The notes under the pieces were generated by a model. It was not told the origin of the DNA. It saw only the letters and a program-made list of their open reading frames with translations, and made no database searches. Below are positions 22,304 to 33,815 of a DNA stretch of 64,000 nucleotides, in pieces (within the stretch, counting starts at the first letter, position 1; each line of letters begins with the position of its first letter). The stretch lies in the NCBI RefSeq assembly GCF_000091045.1, contig NC_006692.1:413221-477220 (forward strand). Direction: 5' to 3'. The translations under genes and the position numbers were made by a program. This stretch comes from Cryptococcus deneoformans JEC21 (Eukaryota > Basidiomycota > Tremellomycetes > Tremellales > Cryptococcaceae).

Positions 22304-25254
22304 GTGCAGATGGGAAATGCTCGAGATCGCTCCTTTATTGACTACTTTTCACATCTCGCAATGACAGGAGGAGCATTCTTTGCCCCCGCGGCCGACAATG
22401 ACGAGGAGTATGATATGGGGCCGGTTGGCGAAGCCCATGCAGTTCAGTGGATTGGGACAGCTGGTGTCAAGGGACCGAAATGGGCAAGATTACCGCTGTT
22501 GACAGTCGGCATGCTGGGTATACAGGTGAGTTTCGCCCTGTAACCAGTTTGAGAACATTTTATAACATGCTGTAGTGCGTGTGGTCAATAGAAATGGGCT
22601 ATGCCTCTCCCTATCTCCTCGAATTAGGCCTCTCCAAATCATTCATGTCTCTCGTCTTCATGGCCGGTCCTCTGTCCGGGCTCATTGTGCAACCACTAGT
22701 CGGCATCTTCGCCGACCGCTCCCGCTCTCCTCTTGGTAGAAGGCGACCTTTCATGCTCGCCGGCTGCCTGATATGCGTCTCCGCCATGATGCTTCTCGGC
22801 TGGTCTCGCGAGGTCGCAGCTATCTTTGGTGGGGGCCAGTGGCTGGCCATAACCCTCGCAGTTTGGGCAATTTATTGTATAGATTTCAGTATTAATGCGG
22901 TTATGAGTACGGACAGGGCCTTGGTGGTTGACACGCTTCCGCCGAGAGAGCAAGAGGAAGGGAGTGCATGGGCAGGGAGGATGTTTGGGTTTGGGAGTGT
23001 AGCGGGATTCTTTGTGTGAGTTTGCGGATTCACCCGTGTTCCAGCGGTATGATACTGCGTGTACCAAGGAATGTTTCTGATAAGGAGCAGTGGGAATCTT
23101 GATTTGGCGCCGGTATTGCCTTTCTTGGGTAAAACTCAACTGCAAATATTATCGTTTCTTACAAGCGCAGTCCTGATGGTCACACATTCGTTTACTTCGT
23201 GGGCTGTCTCTGAACGCGTATTACTTCGCGATGAGTGAGCAAACGACATTTACTGTGTTTATACCTCATTGACATGGATTAGTCGGCCACAATCTAAGAG
23301 TAGCTTAAAGTCCAACCTCAAATCTATCTGGGAGAACATGTTCTCCCTTCCTCCCGGTATCCGCACTGTCTGCATTGTTCAATTCTTTGCTTCGTATGTT
23401 ACTTCTCGCATTTCTTTCCCCCATCATATCTGACATCCTTGCAGCCTCGGTTGGTTCCCCATCCTCTTCTTCACCACGGTATGGGTCTCCGAAATCTACA
23501 AATCCTCTGTCCCCTCTGACGGTATCGACCCGGCCACATTCGATTCCAGAGCCGTCCGTTCTGGTGCGAGAGCTTTACTTCTTCAAGCATTAGTCAACAT
23601 TATCACCAGCATCGGCATGCCATTCCTAGTTGCTGAATCGGGGGTACAGCCGAGTGAAAGTGTGGATGGGTACGAAGCTATCGAAGGAAGTTCGAGTCGT
23701 AGGGTTGGTCTCGAGACCGCAAATGGTGATGGGCGCAGTCCCCAAGCAAGTGTAGCAACACCTCCCAATTCTGCACTCTGGAAAAGGGCGCGTGAGGACC
23801 TCGAGAATGGAACGGTTTTCCGTCGGTTTCTCCACTCCGTGCAAAGTATGGTGAATAATGTCAAGAAGGGCGAATTGGGAATACCTATAAAGGGCTTGAC
23901 ATTAGTCAAGGTTTGGTGGATTTCGCAGTTTGTTTTTGCGGCTGCTATGGCAGGAAGCTGGTGACTTATTTTCTACGAAACACCGGGTTCGAAGAAGGCT
24001 GACAAAGAGTAGGTTTGTGAAGAGTGTGGGAGGTGCATATGTCATTATCGCTACAACGGGATTCTGCTGGGCATTGTCACAGTGTAAGTAGAGTTAAGCA
24101 TGTTATTGCGATGGCTAACTGTATGGTAGGGGCCCCGTACTCTCTGGTGTGTAGTCAGCCTCCGCAGCAATTGCAACGTACAAGGCTAACCCCCATTAAT
24201 AGTTAGGAGAACTCATTCTCATCGACGGTAGTATACAACGCAACCAGTCTATCAATCTTTCCCGAATGCGGGCACGCAGGAACTCGAGCGACGCCCAATC
24301 TCGACCGTCTTCTGCCCTCTTCGACGCTGAAGAAACATCTCATCCTATCATCCCGCCGTCGAACACTAACTTCTCACGAGTCAGCACGCCTCTTCACTCT
24401 CGGCACGCTTCTCGTACTTCATTAGTCCTTGACCGAAGTAATCGACATTCTCGAGATCGAACGCGCCCTTCTAGCCCTAGCTCTAATCTCGACCGCCCGG
24501 CAAACTTTGATCGAGAAAAATTTATGTCTCACAAATCCAATCTCTCGTTGGAAGGGGAAGGACTATCTCCGTTGGTTATACAGGGTGATACCCCTGTTGA
24601 GCCTGCGTTCGGGTCGACTGTGGTCTTGCGTCATTCAGACGAGATGTCAAGGTCAGAGGGTGAAGATGACGAGTACGAGATGGGACAAGTAAGAGGGAAC
24701 TCGTCATCGACGCACCATAGTCCGAGAGCGTCTGGCGATTATGATATGAATGGTACGAAAGGCACAGCCGATAAAGCTGGTGGTGAGTCCCTCCTCATCC
24801 CATCAAGGGACTTTTCGACTCCTGATAAAAAGGGCCAACGCTGATCAAGTTCATAAATATAGTGATCTTGGGTATACATAACGTCTTCCTCGTCTTGCCC
24901 CAATTTATCGTCACAGTCCTCAGCTCTGTCATCTTCTGGCTTATGGAACCTTCCAAATCTCTTCCTACGCATCACCCAGGCTCAGTCCCTGTCACCGACA
25001 CTAACACCACCGCCGCCATCGCCGCCATTGCGAATTCTTCCGTCCTTGAAGACGCTGTTTCAGCCACGATGGAAGTTGCAGAACAAGTCGCCAAGAGGAC
25101 AGTAGAGCTTGTCAGTAGGGAAGGTGTGGATGTGGATGTTTCGTCGCCGGATGCGGTGGGGTTGATCTTCAGGATAGGCGGGGTGAGTGCGGCTGTTGGA
25201 GGATGGATATGTTGGAGGCTGGCAAGGGATTGGGCAAGAGGTCAGGGGGTATAG
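22304..25254 (+). CDS. Sucrose/maltose-type GPH transporter with long loop
   Basis: Nine exons (22304-22525, 22576-23015, 23091-23234, 23283-23393, 23445-23960, 24013-24083, 24130-24146, 24203-24782, 24863-25254) give 830 residues. The start of helix 1 (GIQCVWSIEMGYASPYLLEL) and the loop motif DRSRSPLGRRRPFMLAG mark the glycoside-pentoside-hexuronide family of plant SUTs, fission yeast Sut1 and animal SLC45. ALVVDTLPPREQEEGSAWAG and LGWFPILFFTTVWVSEIYK fit as well. A hydrophilic Ser/Arg/Asp-rich loop of about 180 residues (about 518-700) lies before the last helices and is much longer than in typical relatives. Exon 7 is only 17 nt, but without it the conserved GFCWALSQWAPYSLLGELI is lost. 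It likely carries disaccharides with protons; substrate unknown. The N-terminal start could also be the ATG two codons later. Confidence 0.87.
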
Positions 25255-26421
25255 AGTAAAAAAATGAAATTGACTGGTTTTTACTTTCTTTACTGGGCAT
25301 AGGTCATCAATATGCATATTTTGTATCTGTATTGGACACGCTCAAAGCCCTCCAACGTGCTTATTGAGTGCAGGACATAACGATGACTGCCTGAACCATG
25401 AGGCCAAAATAACGTAAGTGTGTTTCAATAAGATTACGCAGCAAACCATCTAATTACAACATGGCACAGGCCGTCAAAGATCACAATTGCAAAGTTCTTC
25501 TTACCATTTTCCTCGGCAAATGGATACTGGCGAACCACAATTGCCAATGGCAAAAGTTTGGGCATCCTGCAGAACCCTTCAGTAACAGGGTGCGGGGGAC
25601 AAGCAAACAAAGGAGGGTGGTGAATCAATTTCAGAAAATCGGGCATAGGAAGGGCGATTGCTCTCACCCTGACCAAGATGGTTACAAGACACGATAATTC
25701 CAAAATGCCGAACAAAATCAGAAAGTTTCAGAGGCTCGGTTGCAAGCTTTCCTCAACTTTGTCAGGCTTCAAAGTGCCCAGTCGTATACAAACAGGCGGC
25801 CGCCCTTTGAGTGGAAAGTGAGAACGTACGGCCTTTGCAAGTAGTCGCAAATTAGGGTTATTAGAGTTAACCGTTCTCCGGTTTACCATTATTTTATTGC
25901 TGTTCAACAGATTACATTCGGTGGTCGCTTCTTGTCATGCAGCCAAAGGGAATAATTGGACGCTGTCAGTCATCTCGATCTCGGAAATTGCTGAAACAAT
26001 GAGGTCCCTGCAAATGGCCGCCCAAAACACCTTTCGTTTCACCATCCCTATTTCAATCCCATGTATCATTTCGGCACGTTCTCGAAAGCAATGATTTGAC
26101 TGCCCCTTTGACACTCGCCCATATACACAATCAAGGCCCCTCTCGGTGTACAGGTGGAGGGCCCTTCGGGAGTCCGATAGAGCAATCCATATTCGTTTCA
26201 CGATGTTGTGAATCTCGACGCGTTGACAGGCTCAAATACAAAGGCAGTCCTTCACTTGAAAGCAACCAAGGTAATCAATTCAAGGTATATAACTGCCACC
26301 ATGTATCTCTCCAACATCCACCCAAGCTCTCAAGGTCAGTATCTTTCCCAACACACGTTCTTTACAAGTCGCCGTTCTTTCTTCACCAACCACTATACAA
26401 CATCTCCATTCACAAACAGAC
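25255..26421. other. Spacer upstream of GH114 gene
   Basis: No gene I can support. The right end carries a TATA-like element (ggtatataac, near 26283-26292) about 135 bp before the GH114 ATG. A well-placed ATG (ccaccatg, 26301) with a following GTCAGT at 26336 could start a longer N-terminus by splicing to 26421, but it lies only about 10 bp from the TATA-like element, so most transcripts would start after it. Confidence 0.4.
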
Positions 26422-27897
26422 ATGATCTCAATTTCTCCTTCAAGCTGGCTTCTTGTCATCTCCTCCCTGGTGGCAGTGACTGTGAGCGCCATTAGAATGT
26501 ACTATTGATATGTAGCTGATATATATTACACCACATCAGTCCGCCAAGCCATTTCCCCGAAACGTTCCTCATGGTCATTGCGGCTCCTTCACATCTTCCC
26601 TTACCATCGTTGAGACGTCCAAAGATGCTACGAGCGCCGAAGAAACTGTTGTAACCTCTTTGGCCATTGAAGCTGCCTTGGCTTCTGCCACAAGCTCTAG
26701 CAGTAAGCACAGAGCAATTCGTCGAATTCCATTACCATTAACTCACATTCCATTTCAGGTGCTTCTGCTGCTACTACTAGCTCGATCTCTAGTGTCGCCT
26801 CCTCTGTCAGCCTCAGTTCCACCTTTGTTTACGAGCTTGATGCTCAGTCGGTGACCTCACCTGAGATCACCACCGACACTGGCCTTATTGTCAATGCGGA
26901 TGTGTATATCGTAGACGGTGAGGGTACTAGCGAAGACACTATGTACGTCTTCGGAAGATCATAACCTAGCTTGATTACTTGCTGAACACTTTATAGTGCC
27001 CAGTACCACGCAGACGGCAAGAGCGTTATCTGTTACTTCTCTGCCGGTACCTGGGAGCCTGGCAGGTAAATTATCATCTGCCCTACTTTGTGAGCCTGGT
27101 ATTGAGGGATCGTATTGACTCTTTCGTACAGGTCTGACGCCGATGACTTTGACCCTGCCTGTGTTTGCGGCACTGGAGGCTCCTTTGCAGACAATGCTTG
27201 TTCATCTGATGACAATAAACTCTCTGACTGGGACGAGTGGTGGCTTGACATCCACAGTGCCTCGTGTATTTCCAAAGTCGAGAGCATCATGTCTGCACGT
27301 ATCTCGTCATTTGTGGCCAAGGGCTGTGACGGAGTAGACCCTGACAACGTTGACAGTGTAAGTAGCATAGAAGCCCGCCCCAGGCCTCCTCATGATAACT
27401 TTACGCTGATTATCTCTACTGTTTTGTCACAGTTTGCCAACTCGGACCAGCTCCACGGTAACACTGCCGACGATCAGGTCAACTACCTCCTCTGGCTGTC
27501 CTCCATTGCTCGTGGCCAAGGTCTCATGATCGATCTCAAGAACGCCGGCTCGCTTCTGGTGGACGATAACGGTGATGCTACCTCTTACCAGTCTGAGATC
27601 GTTGAGGCCTTTGATTTTGTGGTCATTGAGTCCTGTGTAAGTTGATTGTGCTTCTATTTCTCCTTATCAAAGCTCGACAACACAGCCCATTTTGCTGACT
27701 TCAATTGTTACTCTTCCTTGTAGCATGAGTATGAAGAGTGTGATATTTACGACTCCTTCCTGGCTGCCGGCAAGCCCGAGATCCAGATCGAATACGGAGA
27801 CATTACCACCTGTCCGTCCCTGCAAGACGGCCAACACCTCTTAGTTTACAGCCAAAACGATCTCAGCTCAGCGTTGATCACTCTTGAATGTGACTGA
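26422..27897 (+). CDS. GH114 endo-alpha-1,4-polygalactosaminidase-like enzyme
   Basis: Seven exons (26422-26481, 26540-26702, 26759-26942, 26997-27065, 27132-27357, 27433-27636, 27724-27897) give 359 residues. A hydrophobic N-terminus (WLLVISSLVAVT) is a signal peptide or anchor; a Ser/Ala/Thr-rich linker runs to about 110. The catalytic domain has the GH114 signs in order: DVYIVDGEG, GKSVICYFSAGTWEPGRSD, LSDWDEWWLDI, SKVESIMSARI, GCDGVDPDNVDS (about 224-234), then ARGQGLMIDLKNAG and FVVIESCHEYEEC. Cysteines are many, as expected outside the cell. The known fungal member (Ega3 of Aspergillus fumigatus) cuts galactosaminogalactan, which contains alpha-1,4-linked galactosamine. Whether this organism makes such a polymer or attacks that of others is unknown. 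The gene is the left neighbour of the organic-acid cluster, but nothing ties it to that pathway. Confidence 0.87.
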
Positions 27898-28229
27898 TCA
27901 AAGTCGATCCATATTTTGAACCCTCAAATGTATAAAATTATTCAAGAAGTGAAAGCACAAGAAAGGAGCGTTCAAGAAAAAGATGATCAGCAGACAACTA
28001 GCTGATTGATTGTTTCCGTTGATATCCTCCCAGTACAATTATGCATCAAGTGCAGTTGGCATACACGATATGGCATGTCATATAAAATAACAACAATGCT
28101 AACAAAACAATTTTTTTTCCGATCCTACGCTTGGTACCGATCGTAATATCATACATTTTCAAAGCCTTGGCATGCCTTCCTAATCATAGGAAACATCGTT
28201 TCTACTTATGAGAAACAATTAGCAGACTT
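27898..28229. other. Spacer between convergent GH114 and MFS genes
   Basis: The 3' ends of both transcripts lie here. A run of nine T (about 28111-28119) and AT-rich stretches are present. No gene seen. Confidence 0.4.
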
Positions 28230-30093
28230 TTATACAGTATTAATTTTCTCGACATGGCTGTATTCTTTTTCTGCCTCTTCGGCCCCATCGTACTCGGTTG
28301 GTGTGACATTCTCGGGCTCGGGTACCTTACCGTCCGCCTTCTTAAATCCGTTCTGGAACCAATGGCCGCCGAAAAGGGAGCTCATCTGCTCGATCGATAA
28401 GCCCTTAGTCTCGGGCAAGGCGACAAAGACGTAGACCCAGATGAGGGCGGAGACGCAAGCGAATATAGCAAAGGGACCGAAAGAGCCAATGTTGGCAATC
28501 TAGAAAGAGATTTAAAAAAAATCAATGTTGCGTTCTTATATTGAGTTTTGCCAGACTCACCATGTTCGGGAAGAATCTCGTGAGACAGAAGTTGGCAAGG
28601 TATTGCATGCCAATAGTGAGGGACATGATTTTGGCCCTAATTCTGTTGGGAAAAACTTCCCCATTTAGACCGAAAGCTACAGGTGCCCAGCCAATACCAT
28701 AGCCGATGGCGAAGAGGCAAACGGCAGCGATGGCAACCCATCCAGCGGCCTTGTTGTGACCGGCTAGAGCACCGAGGTAGATAGCAATCCATAGTACACA
28801 GAGGATGTTGATGGTCGCACCGATGAGTAGCATTTTTCTCCGACCAAATCGCTCCGAGAGCAAGAAGGCGTATACGAGGACGGCGAGTACCTTCATGAGA
28901 CCGTAGATACCAGAAAAGAGGTAAGCCCCGTCGGTGGTCGTGACGTTGATGGTGGAGAGGATAGAAGTTTGATAATAGGTGATCGAGTTACCTCCAGAGA
29001 AGTTGAAACCAATTTGAACAATCATTACAAGAACGAATCGTCGGAGGAGGGTCCGGTCATTCTTGAGTTCTCGGAAGAGACCAAGCCAGGAGCTAGAATG
29101 AGCAATTTCGATCTCGGCGCTGACAGAAGAAGCGATTTCCTTGTATTCATCTTGTACATAGGGATGATCTTCAGGAAGACGCCGGATTCTGGTCAGAGCA
29201 CGAAGGGCTTGATCGTTCTTTCCCCTGAGGATGAGCCATCGAGGAGATTCGGGCAATAATGGAAGGGCAGATAGGAGAATTATACCAGGGTACTGTTGCA
29301 CGGATTCCTTCAGCTCCCTAGTCCGCGCAAGTAGGGAAATGGAGCTCACGAGTTGAAAGAGAACGGGCATTCGCCACTGCCAGTGGGAGCTGGGAGATAT
29401 GTGGAGGATGGCAATATAATTAACCCAGTAACCAAGAGAAACACCAAGCATGATGTTGAAAGAGAAAAAGGCACCTAGCACTCCTCGGATTGCCTTTGGA
29501 GCGATTTCGGCTAAAAAAAGGGTACCGGTGACTGTACCAGCACCAGAAGCGAAGCCTTGCATGGCTCGCCCCCCAATGACCTGCTTGATGTTGCCAGAAG
29601 CCACAAGCTGAACAATGGTGCCGACAGAACTGGGATTAAGCTGTCAGCACGGCAAAATCATGATATTAACAATTCAATCTAATAATCTTACTAGATAAGA
29701 GCGTTAAGGAACAATGTCCATCGCCGACCGAGTCTGTCATTGAATGGACTAGAGGTCAAGGCACCAATGAGACCACCGAGGACAATGACACTGGTAATCC
29801 AACCCTTGATGTCACTCGCAGCAGAAGCCGAATAATGTTTCAAGTTAAAAGTAGCAATGAAGTCTGGCATCTATTATCACACAATACTATCAGCGAGCTG
29901 TTCTGTCTGCTCCGGAGCATACATCTGTTCCACTTACAGCCAAAATGCCAGATATGTTACTGGTGTTAGCCCCATGAAGACCACCACTGAAGGAGAGGGC
30001 AAAGGCGATAAAAAATACGTAGAGGTTGAACACCTCTTTAGGAGTGTTCGCCAAAGCTTTCTTGTTGATTAAGTTGCCGAGTGCGCCTGCCAT
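28230..30093 (-). CDS. MFS sugar/acid transporter of the cluster
   Basis: Five exons (30093-29938, 29870-29692, 29629-29350, 29292-28561, 28499-28230) give 538 residues. Sugar-porter signatures are present: DRLGRRWTLFLNALIY, GRAMQGFASGAGTVTGTLFL, LLPESPRWLILRGKNDQALR, ERFGRRKMLLIGA, GWAPVAFGLNGEVFPNRIRA and LPETKGLSIEQ. Helix 7 reads IGFNFSGGNSITYYQTSI rather than the glucose-carrier QQxTGIN, so a substrate other than glucose is plausible. Intron 3 (29293-29349) is 57 bp without a stop in frame; retaining it would insert 19 residues just before the PESPRW motif. Removing it gives the normal MPVLFQLYPGIILLSALPLL. The gene sits on the left of the regulator and catabolic enzymes and may supply their substrate. 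Confidence 0.88.
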
Positions 30094-30807
30094 GTTGGAT
30101 CAAAGTCGCCAGTTTGTATGCAGATAACTTGATGGCAGTTGTATTATTCGAATCCAACCAGGACCGTCGATTTAGTCAGGCTATGTATCTATCTATAAGT
30201 CAGCCAGATGGGGCCCAAGTCCGTCCCCGGCGTTCAGCTGATGAGGGGGGTATCTCGGGGCGTAACTCGGGTAAGGGAGTCTAGGAGGACTCATCCTTTC
30301 CAAAAGAACAGGAATCGTAGTAGTTATGTCGGGTTTCACGGTTCATGGCCTCGAATCAACAATGAACTATTTGAATGATCAGGAGTCAAAATTCTTATAT
30401 TCCGTTAAAGCCCGTGAAATCCGTCGCACACAACACCTCCCCCTTTGTCGTTTCTGGGGTCTCCAGTTGTTCGTCTTTGCAGATCATGCGGCTTACAATT
30501 ACAAGGCGGGGCGGGATATACGATGCAGGATAAATGTGTTCGCTGCCCATACAACTGCAAGCTGAGAAATGAGGAATTTTATGAAGTGGCCATGAAAGCA
30601 TCTTGTTGCGTCTTGTCGTAAAATAGCGGCAGGCGGTGAATTGGTGCCGAGAGTTTTAAGCAACTGTCAAATGCGGCGATGACGTACTGGCACATTTGGA
30701 ATCATGAAAGGACTCGTAGTGTCTCATATTAACTGAAGAGCTATCACAAATGCACATAATAACAAATTATCACGTACGTGGGCAGGTCATTTATATACAG
30801 GATATCG
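30094..30807. promoter_or_regulatory. Promoter region of cluster MFS gene
   Basis: These 714 bp hold the promoter of the minus-strand transporter and the 3' end of the regulator gene. Several CGG/CCG triplets occur (for example around 30167, 30228 and 30633), the half-sites used by Zn2Cys6 regulators, but I cannot pick a clear palindromic pair. Confidence 0.35.
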
Positions 30808-33321
30808 TTACGAAGGCGGAGGATGGAATGTCGTTGGGGGGTCAGTGGGAAGCCGCCAATCTCCCGTACCACCTCCAGCATTCTCAATGAGCGTACTAAA
30901 ATTATCCCAGCTTATTTCTCCGTAATCACCCCTAAACGTACCAAACGGACCGCCTCCGTACAAATCAAGTGCAGGTTGAAGGCCCCAGAATTGATCAAAC
31001 ATGGATTGCACCGATGGATCGGAAATGGGTGCCAGGTTTGAAGCATTGGCCTCAACGACTGGCAAAGTCGCTTGGGAGTGCCCTTCATCCGCTGCGAGAG
31101 TGTTCGAAAGAATAGCATTTGCTTGAAGATGGGCATGCGGAGATGGTGCCCGACTGTTGGCATGCGATAAACCCTGATCAGTCTTTGATCGGAGCATCTC
31201 CATCATTGCGATCTCTTTGATTTTGACCTCGTCTAGCAAATTGCTATTGCCTTTCCTGGCAGTCATGAAGTCTGATAGGCATTGATTGATCATTCGCAAG
31301 GTGTCCGGGCTAGGGTTCGATAACAATGAAAGGCTAACAATGACCAGAGAGTCAGAAAATTCGTGGCATGGAAGAAAATTTGCGTTGAGGGAGACATCAC
31401 CGACCCTAGAATAACCAAGGAATTCGTCACACGGTACGAACCCGTACTCAAATTATCCATACCTGGTACTGTGAATTTGGTCCGAGCCCACAAGTCATCC
31501 ATCGCCGCCTGCAGACAAGCCTCTCGACTTCGGGCATATTGGTTGTCAGGATCAGGGCGGGCAAGATAGGGACGATGCAGACTGATTCTCGCAAAGTTGT
31601 ACTCTGTTGAAGCGAAATGACGATGAATGATTAAGGCGGGATGGGTATTTGCGTCATCATTAGCATCATCATTCTGGCCATATGATTTGAGTCGCAAGCC
31701 GTAAGGAAGATTAGAAGCCCAATTCTGCAAGGCATCCTCGATGCTGTCAATTACATCGTAAGAAGGTTCCCCAAGCTGATAAGCCTCTTCGGCGATACGG
31801 CTCATTATATGAGCAAGCGAATGGCGGCAGACGAGGAAAGTGTTCAAAGTCAAATTTGACATGGGCTGAACGATGTTCTCGTTGTCGAGATTGAGAGGAG
31901 GTTCTGTGTCGCATGAGCGATCAGAAATGCCTACGGGTCTTCCCAAAAGCAATGCGCAATATCGATCCATATGGTACACATAACTTCTCGTGTCAGCGCA
32001 CAAAACCTCTTCAAACTAATAAGCTTACCTCCAGACTAGCCTCCTTTCTTGTAGATCCTCAGGCAGCAATTTCCCAGCAACAACAGAAGGTCGATGTAAA
32101 CCTAGGGCCTGCGCCCTGAAGACTGCCGTTCCCAGAGCTGGCAGGGCATCAGGAGCACGGCGCGCCAAGATGAGATATCGGACTGTCAGCAGATCTGACA
32201 TGACCAATATGATATCTCCTCTTCCGCTAATGAGACCGTCTGAATACGCCGAGGCCCGTCGGGAAGCTTGATACAACTCGTTAGCCTTTGCAAGGCGTTT
32301 TTCGCCCGCTTGAGATGAAGACAAAGTAGAGTCGATGTGGAGCGTAGCAAGAGGCGCGGAAAGAGCTGAGATGGCAAGGACGATAAAAATAAGAGGCAGT
32401 CGATGAATAATCCAAGTGTCGAGCGAGAAAGTTCCTAGGCCTTGCCAGAGTGCTTCGTATGTCTGCATAAAAGGTTCACGGCGAATGGGGTAACGTGTTA
32501 AGCTATAGGTACGTTAGAGGTAAATATAATAGATTTTTCTGATAATACTCACTTGATGTTGTCAAAGTACAGTTGTATCAGCTCATCACACCATGTCCTC
32601 TGAGGCAGTTCGTGCAGAATATCTACCAACGCTCGAGGTGGACGCTTATCTTCACCATCTCCTGCTTCCGGGGTTTCAGGATCCGGTACCTACACATGAT
32701 CAGCAGCTAAAAATAAAATGAGAGAGACTTACATCCAAAGCACGCATGATGTCTATAGCCGAGTCGTCCCCAACGTACGCCATAGCCGATGGGCCATAAT
32801 ATCTGCCGCGAGTGACATACCCCGTCCTCTTTGGACGGTTCATAGACAATGATGGCACAGAAGATGGCGTCGATTCTACAAGGGCCTTTGGGGGACTTTT
32901 TCCCTCTAAAGAATGAGGCTGGGATGACATTGATTGCAGGAGGAGTGATTCGATACGTATGAGACGAGTTTGGACATCTTTCGACAATTCTATGGGGTCC
33001 TCATATCTGCACACGGTATTAATCAAGGGAATAGTCATCATCGACTAACCCATTAACCAAATAATGACAAAGGGTCGGCACTCTTCGTGAGACGCATCTT
33101 GCGCAAGGCTGCTGTCGGTCACACTTTCAACCAAGTCTCAGTGTCAATACTTGATTTGGTCTATGTCATGTTCATACCTTTGCTTTCGCTTTTGTACATT
33201 CTGTGCAGCTGTATGCCGCCCTTTTTCGTTTGTGTTTGCGTTCATCTGATCCTTCGGCTGTTCGCGGGGGTGATGATTTTCCTCTCATGGCATTCGATCC
33301 TGAAGACGATGCGTGCGGCAT
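30808..33321 (-). CDS. Zn2Cys6 transcription factor
   Basis: Seven exons (33321-33178, 33123-33050, 33006-32733, 32689-32553, 32502-32029, 31983-31405, 31333-30808) give 735 residues. The zinc cluster spans the first intron: Cys39, 42, 49, 55, 58 and 67 (CTECTKAKAK then CDRQQPCARC), with a basic KRKRAAYS before it. A dimerisation-like helix follows (DPIELSKDVQTRLIRIESLL). The middle region (about 200-560) is the fungal-specific regulator domain: LPQRTWCDELIQLYFDN, TRYPIRREPFMQTYEALW, PALGTAVFRAQALGLHRP and VYHMDRYCALLLGRPVGISD. The tail is rich in Gly, Pro and Asp. The last intron uses GTCGGT and ends TTAG; this joins SLVILG to LSLLSNPSPDTLRM. It sits in the centre of the cluster and is its likely pathway regulator. 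Confidence 0.88.
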
Positions 33322-33815
33322 ACTGGGAACTAAGTCCGCATATACGGAGGTTCAGTGTGATTTGGGGGTTAATGGTAGTACCAAGTGCGATAGATTGTAT
33401 TACAGAGGAAACAGCAGTGGGAGAAAAGCTCCCATAGTCTTGATGCCAAAGTCAAGCAGCATAGATACCCTACAGGTAATGAATAGTGCCAAACGCCCCT
33501 TTCGTTCTTCTGTTGAAGAGCCGCCGCGCCGCCGGGCAAGTATTTTATCGTTATTTAATTGCTCTGGTCGGTCGGTGCCGGGATTGGTCCGAGAAATTAA
33601 ACTCCATTTATTCATGTTGTTGTGCATGTGATTTCATAGTTCAAAACATTCTGTCTTCGCATGAAACTCATATTTAACCAGCAGCAGTTGCCTGAATGGG
33701 CAATCGCATACGTGTTGCACATGCATAGTATCAAAGGCCATTGGAATTTATGCTTCGCTCTTCCTATGAAAACATCCAAACGATAGCAGTACATAGAAGT
33801 TACGGAGCGAAACCA
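33322..33815. promoter_or_regulatory. Promoter region of the regulator gene
   Basis: These 494 bp lie upstream of the Zn2Cys6 gene and downstream of the amidohydrolase gene, both on the minus strand. A 142-codon plus-strand frame crosses it but overlaps the zinc cluster exon in antisense and looks accidental. Confidence 0.35.

Noticed and set aside
33203..33631. 142-codon plus-strand frame
   Set aside because: It overlaps in antisense the exon coding for the zinc cluster and has no family features.
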